The translations under genes were made by a program, and so were the position numbers. DNA of 64,000 nt from Dipetalonema caudispina (Eukaryota; Nematoda; Chromadorea; Rhabditida; Onchocercidae): contig JABVXV010000340.1 in assembly GCA_013365325.1 (NCBI GenBank), positions 1 to 64,000 on the forward strand. The letters run 5' to 3'. The notes under the pieces were generated by a model, which did no database searches, had not been told where the DNA came from, and was given only the letters and a program-made list of their open reading frames with translations. Shown in pieces: positions 43,801-56,480 of this stretch. Numbering within the stretch: the first letter of the stretch is position 1; each line of letters begins with the position of its first letter.

Positions 43801-46800
43801 CAGTGTTAAGAATAGTGAAAAATTGTTCTTGAAGTTAAAATCATTAGTTTTTGGTTGCTTAGTGACTTAATCTCAACCTTCATTAGAGGCAGAACAAGAC
43901 TCAGAAAACTGGGATAAAAGGTTGGTTTTTCTTCAGCTGATAAAGCATAAACAGTCATTATTTAATGTTAATATTTATCAGTGCAGTTTCGCAATCACTT
44001 TAGGTTCTTTAATTGCTTTAGCAGTACCAGCATTTATGAAGCGAATAATTTGTTTAGCTTTCAGTGTAATTTCGCTTATTTTATTATCAGTTATGCTTTT
44101 ACAGACATTTAAGAAGACATTGGGACCTCAACCCTCGACCGATGGAATTTGTCAACTGGTTTTTGCATGAATGGCGCCGAGCAACTGAAAAAGTGAAATC
44201 CCTTGTTGAATCGCGAGTAAAAAATTACCAGAATTCGTGGAATTCGTATTTTAGGGCTTTAGTACCACCGGATGGTGGTATCTTTAGAAGGTGCGAGGTT
44301 CAGTTTCATCAAATTCCTGTTTTTTTTTTTTTTTCTCTTTGTCTGTCTGAATAAATGTGATCTCTTTTAAAGTCTTGTTTTCATCCCAGGAACTTTTTTT
44401 ATCAATAAGAAAGGATGAAGCTAATATCATTCCCTTTTCGAAACCGATAAGTTCAGCTGAAGTATTTCGTAAAAAGATAGATAAATAATTGTCTTTCGTT
44501 TCTTTTATGCCTTATTTCTTGCTAATTCAAAGACTTTAAAAAAAATTGTTCATAATTTGAGGATAAATATTGGAATTTTCACCTCGTTTGATAGATTGAA
44601 TTAAGACAGTTTAACTCCAAGTAAATTTACTTTTTTTATAGAACATCTAATGAGAGTCATGCTTTGGTACGAGCAAATCCTGGTTCTCTTGGTCGTAAGA
44701 GTAGCAATTATGGTTCAAAGCCATTTAAAAGAAAGAAGAAGCGTCCATATGATGAAGTTGACATTATTTCAGAGCAACGCCGTGTACATCTGAGAAATAG
44801 ATTTACTTCACTAGAACGCAATATGGTAATTTTCTATAAAAATTTTTAAATCTTGGATTTCAGAAATTTCTGCATAGAGAAGCAAAACGTGAATATATTA
44901 GATTTCGGACTGGTAAAAGCTTCATTTTCAGTTGATCCTTATTCGAGCTGTTGGCTTCTTTTTGAATCCGATGTATCGATTCTGGTTGGAACCTACTGTG
45001 CTTCGAGATATTATGCACGAAAATGTTCAGGTACTATTTATTTACTATGATTATAATGTTTATTCACTACTACTGTTCAGGTTTTCAGAGCGGTTTTCTC
45101 AAATACTTGTTTACTATTACGATGTGAAATGTTAACGAAATAGTTTCGAGATTTTTTTTCAGTATTTTTAACATTCTAGGAAGCGCGTTCGAAAACAGTA
45201 CAAAGTCTAATGGCAGCTGGAGTTCGTGAAATGAAGCGTGTTGAACGCGTAACATATCTTCAGCGGATCGTCAAAAATTTGGCTTCATTCAAGGTTTAGT
45301 TTTATTCATAACGTACTTTCTAAGCAGTGAAATGTTGCATAAATTCTAATGTATTGTTTTAAAATCACGTTGGAAGCTTTCAGGAAATGAGAGTCTTACG
45401 AAGCCAGCTTGCTTTTCATCCAATTTCGGATCCAGCATTGAAGAAAAAATTCTTTATTGAAGCTTTTAATAAAGCGAAACAACTGTTATTTATGTAATAT
45501 AAATTTTATACTTTTTTTTCATGCTAATTTAATCTTTCAAAAACAGATTACATCGGAAATCTGAGCAGTGATTTTGATTGGAATCTGATTTCATTAATTT
45601 GACGTAGAAAATTGTCAGTTATATATTTGAGGGAATCAGAAAAATTACCAAAAACCAGCGAGGGAAATGAGTCATTCGAGAAATTTATGAGCATTGGCAA
45701 AATAAACATATCCACAGAAGTACAAAAAACTGTAGCAGTACCGATGCGATCGCAGAAACCAAAGGACCCAAACCAGATCCGTCACAGCGTTGCTTTCAAC
45801 GTTGTTGTGGTACGTTATTATCTTTTTATATTTTTTATTTCAAAAGACAGATTGTTTGCATAATGAAACTGTTTGTTTTGAGGAAATAAGAATTCAATTT
45901 TTAAATTTCTTGCTATTTGGTTTCTTTATCAGGAATAGCTTTTTAAAAATTCCAGTGAAAGTTTTTAATAAAGCAGTTTTCAAAGCGACCGATTCTAGGG
46001 AATGCGAGTCATTAAAATTAAAGCAGTGAAAAATTTCTGTCCGAATAAGTTTTCTTTTTGTTCTTCGCTTAGCAGTAAGCATGAAATATTTCTGATTTGA
46101 AAGTTTATTTTCAGGCTGCCTTGATAAGTGAGCAAGATTTAACAGACAAAAGTATGGAGTGCATTTTTGAGAAGTTGGGAGTTCCAGCCGTTACAAGGGT
46201 ACTTGAACAACTTCGCGTCGATGGCCTTATTACCAGACAACGATTTCCGATTGAAGATTCCAAATTTTCTTGGAAAAGTCAGGCAACATTGTCATTCAAG
46301 TAAGTTTAATTTGTAGTAGGAGGTGCTTTTAACAGTCTTATGCATATAGAAATTCAGCATCAAAAATAAAAATAAACATCTTACAGCTTTCGACACTTTT
46401 TCAATCATCGTTTCCATCCAGATATGCTAGAACAACTTATTGAATCCAGCGAAGAAATGGAACGTGGCACAGGTTTTGCGGCCGACGACGATACTGCCGG
46501 TACAGTTGCTGCTGCCACCAGATGCTTCTATGCAGGAGTAAATTGAAATACTTTTTTTATGATAATCTTAAATTTCATGGGATTTTCTTAATACTATTGG
46601 AATCCTCAGAAGTAATTGTTTCTTTCACCTCTCCATATCTATATTAATGGGTCATTATTTCTTTCCGAGAAATTTGCATTCTGGATCTTTCCTTAATATT
46701 TAAACTGTTTATGTCAAAAGTTATTAAAATCTTGCTTTTTTTCTTCTTGCTTAATTAAATTTTTTAGCCAATATTGAAAATAACGATGGACGATAACGTA

Positions 46801-48076
46801 CTGGAATGTTTCGATGCGTCTTCTCAAGAAGTGCGTTACAAGTTTATAGTTACAGATTTTAGTTGTTCATGTATATCATGAGAGTCGATCAACTTTATCC
46901 CTTCTTTCTTCCTCCCTTGCAATACGTGATTATTTTGTTCCGTTTATCTTTATTACTGTCCTCTTTTATGATTTCGACGGGTAATCATGCAATTTCTTCA
47001 AGAGGTCAAAAGGTAGTCAATGTTCTTAATTTCTGTCCACTTTTATGATTTTGAAACACGAGATTTATCCAGTAAGGTTTGATTTAGCTTGTATTGCATA
47101 TTGCCACTTCTTGTTTTTTTTGCAAACTTGTATGATACTAACAGTCTGCAAGTCTTATGTTAGAATCCAAAAATTTTAAGCAAATTGTGAACGCCACTAA
47201 ACAGCTGCGTTATCTGGAATCGGCAGATTTACATTTGGAGCGGATAACAGTGGAGCCCGAAGGAGATTGCTCACCATGTGATACACCTGATTTGCAGCTC
47301 GTTTTAAATTCATTGAAACAGATTTATTCGTTAGAAATGATAAGGGACACTAATTTCGATGATTATTTGATGTCACAATCCGTTCCTTCGCGCTCATTTT
47401 TGCGTCGAGTTCATACAGCAATCAAGGAATCGAAGTTTATTGGAATGTCGATTGAGGAATTAACAGTGAGCATTTGAAATTAAGAAGGTTATAAATGATC
47501 AGTTCTTGAGAAAAGACATTGAGTTTTGATTTTGGGAATTCTCACAATGTCAGCGATCTTTTGGCCAAAGTCTTAAAATAAATGTTCAATATTTTAGTCC
47601 AATTTCTATCGCACTGTAATGTCCTTTGGTAACATCCATCATTTCGTTTATAATTTCAGATAATTTTAAAAAGCAGTGGTTCAGTGGTAAGTTTGGCTGT
47701 GCAGCAAATGGAAAGAGATTCGCAGTTGATAACTGTTGGTGTTGATACGGTACGATATGTACTTCCAGCTTACAGTGACTGCTGGCTTGTTCCTTATGGG
47801 AAGCTTGTCTATGTACCAGCCCCTTGGTTTACGCCATCTGGTGAAATTCATGCACCTGCTGTGAGGTATGTATTTCTTGAACTGTTTCAAAAATTCTGGG
47901 ACTAAATTTGCAGTTTGAGTCGCTTCAAAAAATTTTTCCAATTTTATTAGAATTAAATTATTTCCTAGTTCCAGAAGGCGTTTTTATTAATTTCATTTTT
48001 TTAGTTTCAATTTGTTGATATTGTGTTGTCTAAAATGTCTTTCAAAAAAGTTATTGTAAATTTCATTTCTTTTATG

Positions 48077-48123
<47 letters not shown>

Positions 48124-49055
48124 GATGATTGTCTCCAAGTATCTAAGATTGGCAATCTAAAGTGGAGCTTTTCATTTCAAGGTGGATGGCAGAAGGTGTC
48201 CTGTTCTCGATCATTAGTCGTCCTGGATGTCCTATTGATGAACTGAAAAGACGCTTCGCATATGTTTTGCAGCCACGGATGTTGCTGGAAATGGTTCGGA
48301 TCTTGGAACTATGTAGTTGCATTCGTATTCAAAAATTAACTTCCAGGATATTCAGAAGAAAATCTTTATTTGAAAACGGTAAATTTTAAGCTTTATTATA
48401 TTTTATTTATCTTAAAACTATCATGTTTTAAGTCGCTTGAATTATAAGTAATGGAAACAGCTAACTTTAACCCGGTGCTCAATTATATTTTATCCTGTTT
48501 CAAAATTTAGAGAAGACCTTATCACTGTGGGTAGTTTGTGATAATGGTCAATAACTGTTTTTTTCAACACTGTTGAAGTGGTTTGTGGCATTTAAACGTC
48601 AGTTTGGCTCTGTAATTATAGGATTTATTTTGCCCAGTAAAATCGTTTGTGGTAGAGTCTCCCAAACGTAAATGAATAATTAGTTTCCAATTTTCCGATG
48701 TTTTTCATATGTTTTCAAATACGAACTTGAGAATAAAATGTAACTCAAAGGAATTAAGAACTTGTTTTGGCTGGAACTGTGAAACTTGGTAAAGATTTAT
48801 TTAAAAAAAAGAAACGTATTAAGTAACTGAATCACATCAAGTTAATAGTTAAGCTAGTTGATGGCATTCAGAAAAATAACTAACAAGATACCATTTGTAT
48901 ATCCACTGATTTTGTTTCTAGTCCAAGTGGAAACGGATGTTTTCTATGTGTCTGCGACCAAAAATGCAATGGAACAATTTTCACGAATATTTGGTGCCAT
49001 ACCATTACCTGCAATTCTTAAATCGACTCGACCTGAAGACATAATTGCGGTCTAA
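37838..49055 (+). CDS. gtf3c1: TFIIIC largest subunit (GTF3C1/B-block-binding) homologue
   Basis: Twenty-nine in-phase exons from ATG 37838 to TAA 49055: 37838-37972, 38110-38164, 38323-38584, 38661-38788, 38916-39058, 39255-39356, 39514-39635, 39967-40030, 40398-40511, 41216-41517, 42158-42356, 42490-42603, 42748-42837, 42913-43035, 43231-43305, 43602-43747, 44105-44290, 44642-44825, 44932-45030, 45180-45293, 45384-45493, 45608-45809, 46115-46299, 46387-46537, 46768-46830, 47145-47465, 47660-47865, 48182-48378 and 48922-49055; 4,326 nt, 1,441 residues. It binds the B box of tRNA and other class III promoters. Sites matching human GTF3C1: winged-helix block QIDKKSLLKCLKALEKKGYL (residues about 241-260); FVPPIPPHQDLPHGWFLLQD then INVLPLSIYV (about 505-535); DVISYWHHL; HLRRHWDL; and near the end the winged-helix segment SRPGCPIDELKRR plus YVLQPRMLLEMVRILE. 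Human is about 2,100 residues, so the N-terminal third and linkers are shorter here. Basic KISRKRKSK at the N terminus. Confidence 0.93.
48081..48119. repeat. (TA)n microsatellite in TFIIIC intron
   Basis: About 19-20 uninterrupted TA units in the intron between exons 27 and 28 of the TFIIIC gene, 62 bp before the exon 28 acceptor. Confidence 0.95.
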
Positions 49056-50240
49056 GTTGTGTAATCCTATTTTTATCGCTTTTCAAACTTTTTTAGTAAT
49101 TGCTATAACATCATTCGTATTACTGTGTAGGTTTCTATAAGTTCATTTTTCATTGGCTTACATGTTCTTCTAGATGACTTGTGTGTATAGCTTGTGAAAT
49201 TTTTGTTGTACTGCTAAAGAAGGGTGGTTTATGATCAAAAATTCATTTTTTTTGACTGTCTGTTTTGTTCCTTTACCCGTCTCTCATTTCACAGAATCAT
49301 GTTCCTACCTACAAAAGTTCCTCTGTGACATCATGACTCGGTAAAGTGGTCGGATCAACTCTGCACTCCTGCATTATCGATTGAATTTTTCATTTTATTC
49401 TATTTTTATTTTGCTTTGAGAGGACAATGACAGAAGGGACAAGGAGAATCGAACTTCATACGCAAACCGGTCATTTTCTGCCCCTGCGATGGGTTGAATT
49501 CTTTCTCTGTACTGTTCTTCCCTTTTTTATTTACCGTTTAGAGTGAGCTTGTAAGAGTTTTGCTGTCTGCGTAAAATTGAACTCTTTATAAAGCTAGAAA
49601 AGTAGGCTGATTCATTTTTCTCAATTTCCTGATATGAAAAAATAACTGTTTCCACAATTTTCATCATCTATCAATCAGTTCGCACCACTTCTTTCGAAAT
49701 ATAGTTGTCGAAAATCGTCCTTTTTGAGCTACTTTTTTTTTCTCTTTGCGAACTTATTCTGTTTGCGTATGCTTCGTTTTAGTAGAGAATGTCAAAGATT
49801 TCTTCTCAAAATGAAACATACATGTTATTCAGTTTAATTTTTGAGTATTTTACACACGTTTTTTCCGCTTTTGATTCCCTGTTAATCGAAATTAATTTTA
49901 AGTTTTTATATTCATCTCAGGTGGGTTTCTAGATACATACGTTTGGTTTTAATAACAAATTTATATGGAAACCTGAATTTAGGCTTAAGTATCGCCGTTT
50001 TTTTTCATACTTTCTTTATGAAGTTTAGATGGTCATAAATCGTGTAGAAAAGCGAAGACTGCAAGCAACTGGTAAACTTGAAATTGGTTTATTTTGAAGT
50101 TTAGACTTAAATGTTTTCCTGCGTGCTTTAAAAACTGTTAAACCGAAACAAGAACAATAAAGGATTGCGCTATTTCTGCTTAAATTGACCGCTTTTTTTT
50201 GCCAAATTCTGGCCCATTTTTCATTTTGAACAAAGAATTT
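49056..50240. other. intergenic, no gene seen
   Basis: Downstream of the TFIIIC stop. Pyrimidine-rich on the plus strand. A GGAGAATCGAACTT segment near 49440 recalls a minus-strand tRNA T-arm but no complete cloverleaf was found. Confidence 0.5.
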
Positions 50241-50273
50241 TTGCAGTGTTCGTTAATAAAATATACAGCAACG

Positions 50274-52256
50274 ATGCTTCATGTTTTTAATGGTCCAGTT
50301 GAGCCAGTATCATTGGCTGAATTCCAAAAGGCCAAGGGAAAGGAAACTTTATTCTCATGTGACACCGTAAGCCTTTCTTCTTTCCCGAAGATTCATTATC
50401 ATTTCCTCAAATTACTGTACAAAGAATGGACTGGTGTGTAAATTCGTAAATGCATTTCATGGATACCTCATAGAATTTTAAAATAAACTATTTTATATGC
50501 TTATTTCTGTACTTTCTGAGCTGCATATTTTTTTAATATTGATTTTTTGATTATTTAATTGCTTCTATGTTTACTCAATCAGTGTTCAGGATTTTCACAT
50601 TCTGTTAAAGTTTATCTCTCATTTTGTTGTTATTGCTGCTGCTTTTTCATCTCCATTAAAAAATAAAGGCTAGACGTCCTATGACCTCTGGTAGGAGTGA
50701 TTGAAGTCGTTTTATAAAATTCTTTTTCAGTAAGCATTGTTTTTACTCGTATATATATATATATTATAAGAAAGTGAAAAAGTGAAAACATCGAGAGTCT
50801 AAGTGTCAATATTCCTGAAATAGTTCGTGGTCTTGATTGTCGAAGTTCAAAGTTTCGAGATATTTCTCTTTTATGGTAATACCATACTGTATGGATCAAA
50901 ATGACACATTTATGAATGGAAAAGTAATATGTTCATTTATCTGACGATTTGTCATTGCTGGGGAATGTGGGACCGGAACTTGCTGTAGAAAAGATAGAAA
51001 GTGGTCTTTTGTTTTCGCCTTCCACACATATTAAAAGGACAGAGTTTTACTTGCTCATGGGACATTCACAGTTTTTCTGCATTTGTCGAGTGTGGAAATA
51101 GGTGACTAGTGGTTGTGTGGTTACCTCGCAATAGTAACGACAGTTTCATTTTGAGGGTACGAACTGTCTTGACGGCTTTAAAAGATTCTTTGGAAATCTT
51201 CGCTGTGTTAAAAGGGCTGTTCGGTGCGAATCAGGATGAAAATTTCTCATTGTTACGCTGCTTGCTGAACTGAAGTCGATGGTTCCTGCGAAAGATTTAG
51301 GAAAAATATATAGATGAACAAAATTTAAATATTGTTTTTTGAAACATGCTGATTTGGTTTTGAAACAGACAAGGGAATTTGCACCGAATTGTCCGGGCTG
51401 GCAATATTTTCCTTCGGCGTTGGAAACCTTGTCCAGCAGTAGAATAGATAATTTCCATTTGATTTTCCTAATTCGATGCCTTTTTGTGGAATTTCAGGGC
51501 TATGATCCCATTTCTATAGTTATGTTTCTTTTCATACAGATAAAACTTGAATAATTCCCTAAAAGTACATTCTTCTTACCTGGAAATAAAATTTCATTTT
51601 GCAAACTACTTCATCCTTTATCGAACAATTAACAATGATGCTGCTTAATTCCGCATTGTAGAAGCGAAAAATCATTTATCATGAAGATGGACGACGATTT
51701 GTCGGCGACAAAATTGAAAATGAACAAAGTGTTTCTAATTTGTGGTCTACAGCTTTAACGCGTTCAGTCATACAGGATTTGAAGGATTCGTCTAATGAAG
51801 ATTTCACTTTACGTAATCTTGGACTTATACGATACGGTGATTTTTTGTTCAGAATAAGGCAAAGAAAGAAAGAACGGTACATATCCGAAGTAGCCATCCA
51901 ATTTCATGCTTTGAAAACTTACTTGTGTCTATGTTCTTTTAACTCTTTAAAAATTCACTTATTTCCAATGTTTCAGAAAATAAAAAATAAAAGAATATAC
52001 TTATTTTCAGTGTCTTATTTGTTGCAACAATTCGTATCACATCGCAATATACGGACTATATTCGTCTTGATGACAGTGAATGTTATGCTTATCTTACTAT
52101 TTTTCTACATTTTTGTATTCTGAATTTATGCTACGGTATAGCACTTCTTTTAAGGTGCAAAGCTGTCTATATGTGTTGTATTTGTGTTTATAAATTAGCC
52201 ATTTTATTCAACAATTGGAAACTTTCATTATTTTACTACTGGCGAGATAAGAGTTG
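50274..52256 (+). CDS. unrecognised gene, exon structure incomplete
   Basis: Coding-like pieces on the plus strand. Exon A 50274-50366 begins MLHVFNGPVEPVSLAEFQKA and ends phase 0 at a GTAAGC donor; a TTTGCAG lies 27 nt before the ATG. Exon B starts 51369 after TTTTGAAACAG in a compatible phase (TREFAPNCPGWQYFPSALET); its end is unclear, and a very short exon GYDPIS near 51500 is possible. Exon C 51662-51876 reads KRKIIYHEDGRRFVGDK and LWSTALTRSVIQDLKD, ending RQRKKE before GTACAT. Exon D starts about 52011 in the matching phase with VLFVATIRITSQYTDY and stays open to TGA at 52256, where the tail becomes hydrophobic and Cys-rich (perhaps read-through beyond a true donor). A further frame of coding type lies at about 51130-51240. 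No family was recognised. One gene in four to six exons is the simplest reading, but exons may belong to more than one unit. Confidence 0.4.
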
Positions 52257-53365
52257 AAGTCTTCTCGTATATTTTATGGTGCATTGGCACTTTTTGCAAT
52301 GCACTTAAGATGCGGGATAATATCGTCGAGAAGTACGACATTTATAGCCACATCTGTCCTGCAAAATGTCCAGCATTTGATTTAGGAATGAGAAAAATCA
52401 TCGAAATTTTGTCTTTGTTTTACAAAGAGGACCATAACCATCATTTATTCAATTAAAGTTGTTATATCATTTATAAATTCACTCTCTTATTTGTCGCTGC
52501 AGATATAAAAAGCATTTTTGTTCCACAATGCTCTGGAACGTCCACATTTTATGCTCATTATATTGCCTTTTTGCAATTATATTGCTGCAAAGTTGTATAA
52601 ATTAAACTTTAAATCGCATTGACATCTTTTATCACAAATGTATATCTTAAGATTTGCAATTAAGACAAGAAAGCTTCGTGTAAGAAGCTTGCTAATTTAA
52701 ACTAAGGTACTCGAAATTATGCCTTTCATATGCGATGTTGTGTGCATTTGGTGCACAATTCGCCAACTTATTCGGACTGTAAGTGACATATGTCCCCGTG
52801 AGAAATTATTCGTAAGACATTCTCCGGTAGAGGGAGAAATTTAATGAGTTACAAGAAAGACACTTTATTTTACTTGCTTCATAGATCTTACGTTCGAAGT
52901 CTCATATATTGTCCCATCCGTTTCATATATTTTTCTTGATTGCTAAAGTTATCACTTGCTATGATATATGGAGTGCATGCCATAGGTTGTAGATAATAAA
53001 GCAATAACCCCGCAAATTAATGTAGACGAGCACTTCGTAACCCATAAAATAGGTTACGTGATCCGCGTAGAAACCCCTCGTAATGTGATCAGTATAGCAC
53101 GGCGGCCACAACACTGCTGTGAGATGACGATGCTAAGGCCGTGCTATATTTCGCTTCCTTTAGTTTTAAGTGAGAGATGAGAGCGTGTCGCATATGGGGT
53201 GATTAGGTATCGTATTGGATTTTGTATAATTTCTTTTCGAGCTCGAAAGGAATTCCTAAATCAAATAGGAGAAGATAAATAATCATGGTAGGAGTGGGAT
53301 GATGTGATTCGATCAAATCCTTCTGTAGTCGTTGTATGTTGCAGTTACTATACTTATCATCATTT
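52257..53365. other. intergenic with a GC-richer inverted repeat
   Basis: No open frame of interest. From about 53030 to 53160 base composition is clearly richer in G and C than the surroundings and contains the 11-bp inverted repeat listed separately. Confidence 0.5.
53093..53148. repeat. 11-bp inverted repeat, possible structured RNA
   Basis: TATAGCACGGC at 53093-53103 pairs exactly with GCCGTGCTATA at 53138-53148 across a 34-nt loop. It lies about 225 bp upstream of the RMDN gene. It could be a small RNA hairpin, a regulatory palindrome or chance. Confidence 0.5.
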
Positions 53366-53373
53366 CTAGCCAC

Positions 53374-55617
53374 ATGTTGATTAGAATGTTAATACAGTCG
53401 CTACGACTCGGATCTTTGGCTAATGGTAGAATACAGACAGTCAGGGTTAGTTTACAATTTGTTTATTCTGAAATTTGTATAAATGACATTTTCTCAGTTT
53501 ACTGATTGAACATTTTCTTTATTTCAGGGTGTACGAAGTGCCATGAAACAAAGATTTGGTGCGTACAAGAGAACACGACAAGTTCTGCTAGGAGCTACAG
53601 CCACCGGTACAGCAGGTGATTCTTCATTATTGGACAAGATATTCTGTTTCAGCGTGTTCAATAAATAGTTTACCAATTCACCGTTTATCATTTCTGTAAT
53701 ATTTCCTTGAAAGTCCGATCTTTCCATCCACTCATATCTTTTATTCCTTCAGGTTTCGCATTAATGCCCTTTCTGGGTAAGAAGTCAGAAAGGAGCAATG
53801 TTTCTGAGGAAGCATCAAAACTGGAGCGTTTCAAACGAGAAGCAGATACGTTATACAGCGTTTATTTGATTGAAAATGCATACAACGTCTTAAGGAGGTT
53901 CTGTTGTTGAAAATATGGTTTTCGTCACTTTCTCTCGAAATAAAATCTGGAGCTTGTGCAATCTGGCATAACCAACTTTTTTTTAGATTTTCATCAGGCA
54001 ATGATCCACAAATGCTTTGGCGACTGGCCCGCATACTGTGTGAAAAAGCTAAAATGTCTAAGGTTATTTTTTTGGCTTAACAGAAGCTTCAGGGTATTTT
54101 CGGTGAAATCAAACGGTAGTATTCATAGAATGATTGCAATTTGGGGTGCTTGGTAACCAGCTTCCGTCGCGCATAGCTATTGTGGTGATAAATGATATTA
54201 ATCTCATTTCCCATTTTTAGAAATTTTTCAGGATAAAGAAGATAGAAAACAATTCATGTATGATGCCTTGAAAATGGCTGAAAAAGCACTTGATAATGAA
54301 GGCGAAGAATCTTGTTGGGAGGCTCATAAATGGTGAGTTGTTGGTATTGTTATTTGAGATAAACAGTAATATGTTCATAATTGTTTTCAAGATGCACAAA
54401 TTATTAGTAGGTGAAATGACTGTAAACAGAAGAACTCAAATTCTGCTAGTTCTAGTGGTTGTCTGTCGACAGTATCCTTCCAGTTTTTTCGTTTAAGAAG
54501 CAATTAGTAGTTCTTTTTAGCTCTGGTCAACACTTTGAATAGTGGGGAAGGTTTGTTGTATTTGAATGTTAACAGAAGATAAGTACGTATGAAATATAAG
54601 AAGAAAGAAAAGAAGATTAAAGGATTTCGGTTAGACAAGATTTGATTGAGGAGAAGAGTTACCTGTATTTGCTTTTCTTTCTGATGAGTTGTCTTTGTCG
54701 ATTATTCATTGATGCGAATGATGTAATTTAAGGTCCTTGGCCTCTATTCACTTTTCAGTGACTGTAAAACATCGAAGGAGGGATTATAAGAATGAAAGAT
54801 TTCTATACGTAAGGATACTTCTATTTTCTCGGTGAACTTTGTTTAGGTATGCTATTGTGCTGAGTTATGTATCAGAGTATGAAGGTACCAGGGAACAGGT
54901 TCGGCAGTCCTTCGAAATTCGCAAGCACCTTGAAAAAGCACTTGATATAAATTCTACTGATGCAACTACTTGGCATGCACTTGGTTTGTATTTATTTACT
55001 GTGTGCATTGTTTGTGAATATAGACTATATCTTGTTGTTAAAAGATATTTCTTCATGAGTACGAATTATTTTTGTTCATTTATGAGCCACTAAAACCTTA
55101 CTGTTTTATGTTTATGGTACTTCACTTATGCGGATCTGTCGTCGTGGAAAGCTGTAATGGTCAAAGCATTGTTCGGATCAGTTCCATCAGCGACATATGA
55201 AGACGCTTTGAGATGCTTTCAAAAAGCTGAGTTTATCAAGGTAAAATGGAACTAAAATGCGTGTTCTAAAATATACTTATGGGATACCTTTTTTTTATGA
55301 TAATAATCTTCTTTCGGTATGACAATTTCGATTTGTTGGTTTCAGCCGAATTTCCACTCTTCGAATCTGTGGTACCTGGCAGAAGTAAAAACCAGACTTG
55401 GTCAAAAAGAAGAGGCTTTTGAACTTTATAAAGCTGCATTCAAAATGCCAGTTATTACCATGGATGACGGTGATACCCATGATAAGGTACAAATTTTTAC
55501 TGTGAAACATTTTTGTTTCTCTTACTCACACTAAAAACTCCAAAATGTGTTACCTTATCATTTTAGGCGTACGAAAAATTACGGAAGCTTGGTGTGAAGG
55601 ATTTCACGAAACTTTAA
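53374..55617 (+). CDS. rmdn1: RMDN homologue (regulator of microtubule dynamics)
   Basis: Nine exons: 53374-53445, 53528-53615, 53753-53897, 53987-54062, 54232-54332, 54847-54987, about 55111-55240, 55346-55486 and 55567-55617 (TAA); about 314 residues, the length of human RMDN1. Family landmarks in order: ADTLYSVYLIENAYNVLRR, DPQMLWRLARILCEKAKMSK, ALKMAEKALD, SCWEAHKWYAIVLSYVSEYE, HLEKALDINSTDATTWHALG, WYFTYADLSSW, ATYEDALRCFQKAEFIKPNF and NLWYLAEVKTRLGQKEEAFE. These are TPR-like helical repeats; RMDN proteins bind microtubules and affect spindle and mitochondrial organisation, and nematodes carry several rmd genes. The N terminus MLIRMLIQSLRLGSLANGR is basic and amphipathic, compatible with mitochondrial targeting. 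The boundary before exon 7 is abnormal: the conserved WYFTYADL block has no AG acceptor in front of it, while the upstream frame has a stop. A CTAG acceptor lies 4 nt before the ATG. Confidence 0.92.
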
Positions 55618-56480
55618 TTTCTCACCATTGTTTTTTGAGAAAATTTCGCGATGTTGCGATAAATTTGTGTTGAGCCGTGTTTGTGGCTCTTTAGTCTTAT
55701 TTTAACCAGTGGGAAATCATCTGGATGTTTGTGTTTAATTTTGAATTTTCTCAGTAATTTCAAAAAAATTTTGTCATATGGTTACTACTTCTTGCATCTC
55801 AGATTCTTACTTTCCACCAATACATTTCACTTGTTCTGTTCGATTAATATCCGTTTTGAAGAGGGGGAACTCCGTTCAATCTTATCTTTTTCAAATGAAA
55901 TTTTAATTCGATGTTGTATGTCATATATTTTTGTCAATTTCTTCATATTTTATTTAATTCGAAAACTGTTACAGTTATTACAAACTGTACAAATTTTGGA
56001 CTATCACGGGTCAAAGGCGTATGTTTTTGTATGAATAAAATGATTCTTCTATTTTATTTACCTTTTCGGCAAGAGGTAAAAATTATCTTGATAATAAATA
56101 CTGTACAGGATTGTACTTTTTCCATGTGTGATAAATAGGTATGAGAGAAGATTATTAGCTGTCAGCATTTTGAGAAGCCAGTTCTTGTGGGTCTTTTCTA
56201 GTACAGTGCCTTCCTTCTTATACAACTGGCAGTATTTTATTTTTTAAAATTTCTTGACCGTAGATTTGGGAAACGAGGCTTTTCTCTTCCCTTTGAGGTT
56301 CGTCTTTGTAAAGTGATTGTTTCACAATATGTCTATCGCTTGAATTTAAAATTAAAGTCTAAATTAAGACAGCACCCAGTAAAAGCGTTTCGTTTGCACA
56401 AATTGTTTGTTCTATTTTCTTGTTGTAAGAATAAAGAATGCCTCACTGATTCTTCGGCACCGATTGTTATAGCACCTAAA
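55618..56480. other. gap between RMDN and NCBP1
   Basis: An AATAAA at 56034-56039 is a candidate RMDN polyadenylation signal, 417 nt after the stop. TTGTTATAG ends at 56472, eight bases before the NCBP1 ATG, and could accept a spliced leader. Open frames at 55681-56138 are AT-rich and hydrophobic by composition; not called as genes. Confidence 0.5.

Noticed and set aside
49430..49510. tRNA-like T-arm on the minus strand
   Set aside because: Only one element resembled a B box; no acceptor stem, A box or cloverleaf could be drawn.
55681..56138. Two long hydrophobic frames between RMDN and NCBP1
   Set aside because: They are Phe/Leu/Ile-rich because of AT-rich sequence, overlap each other and lack splice signals.
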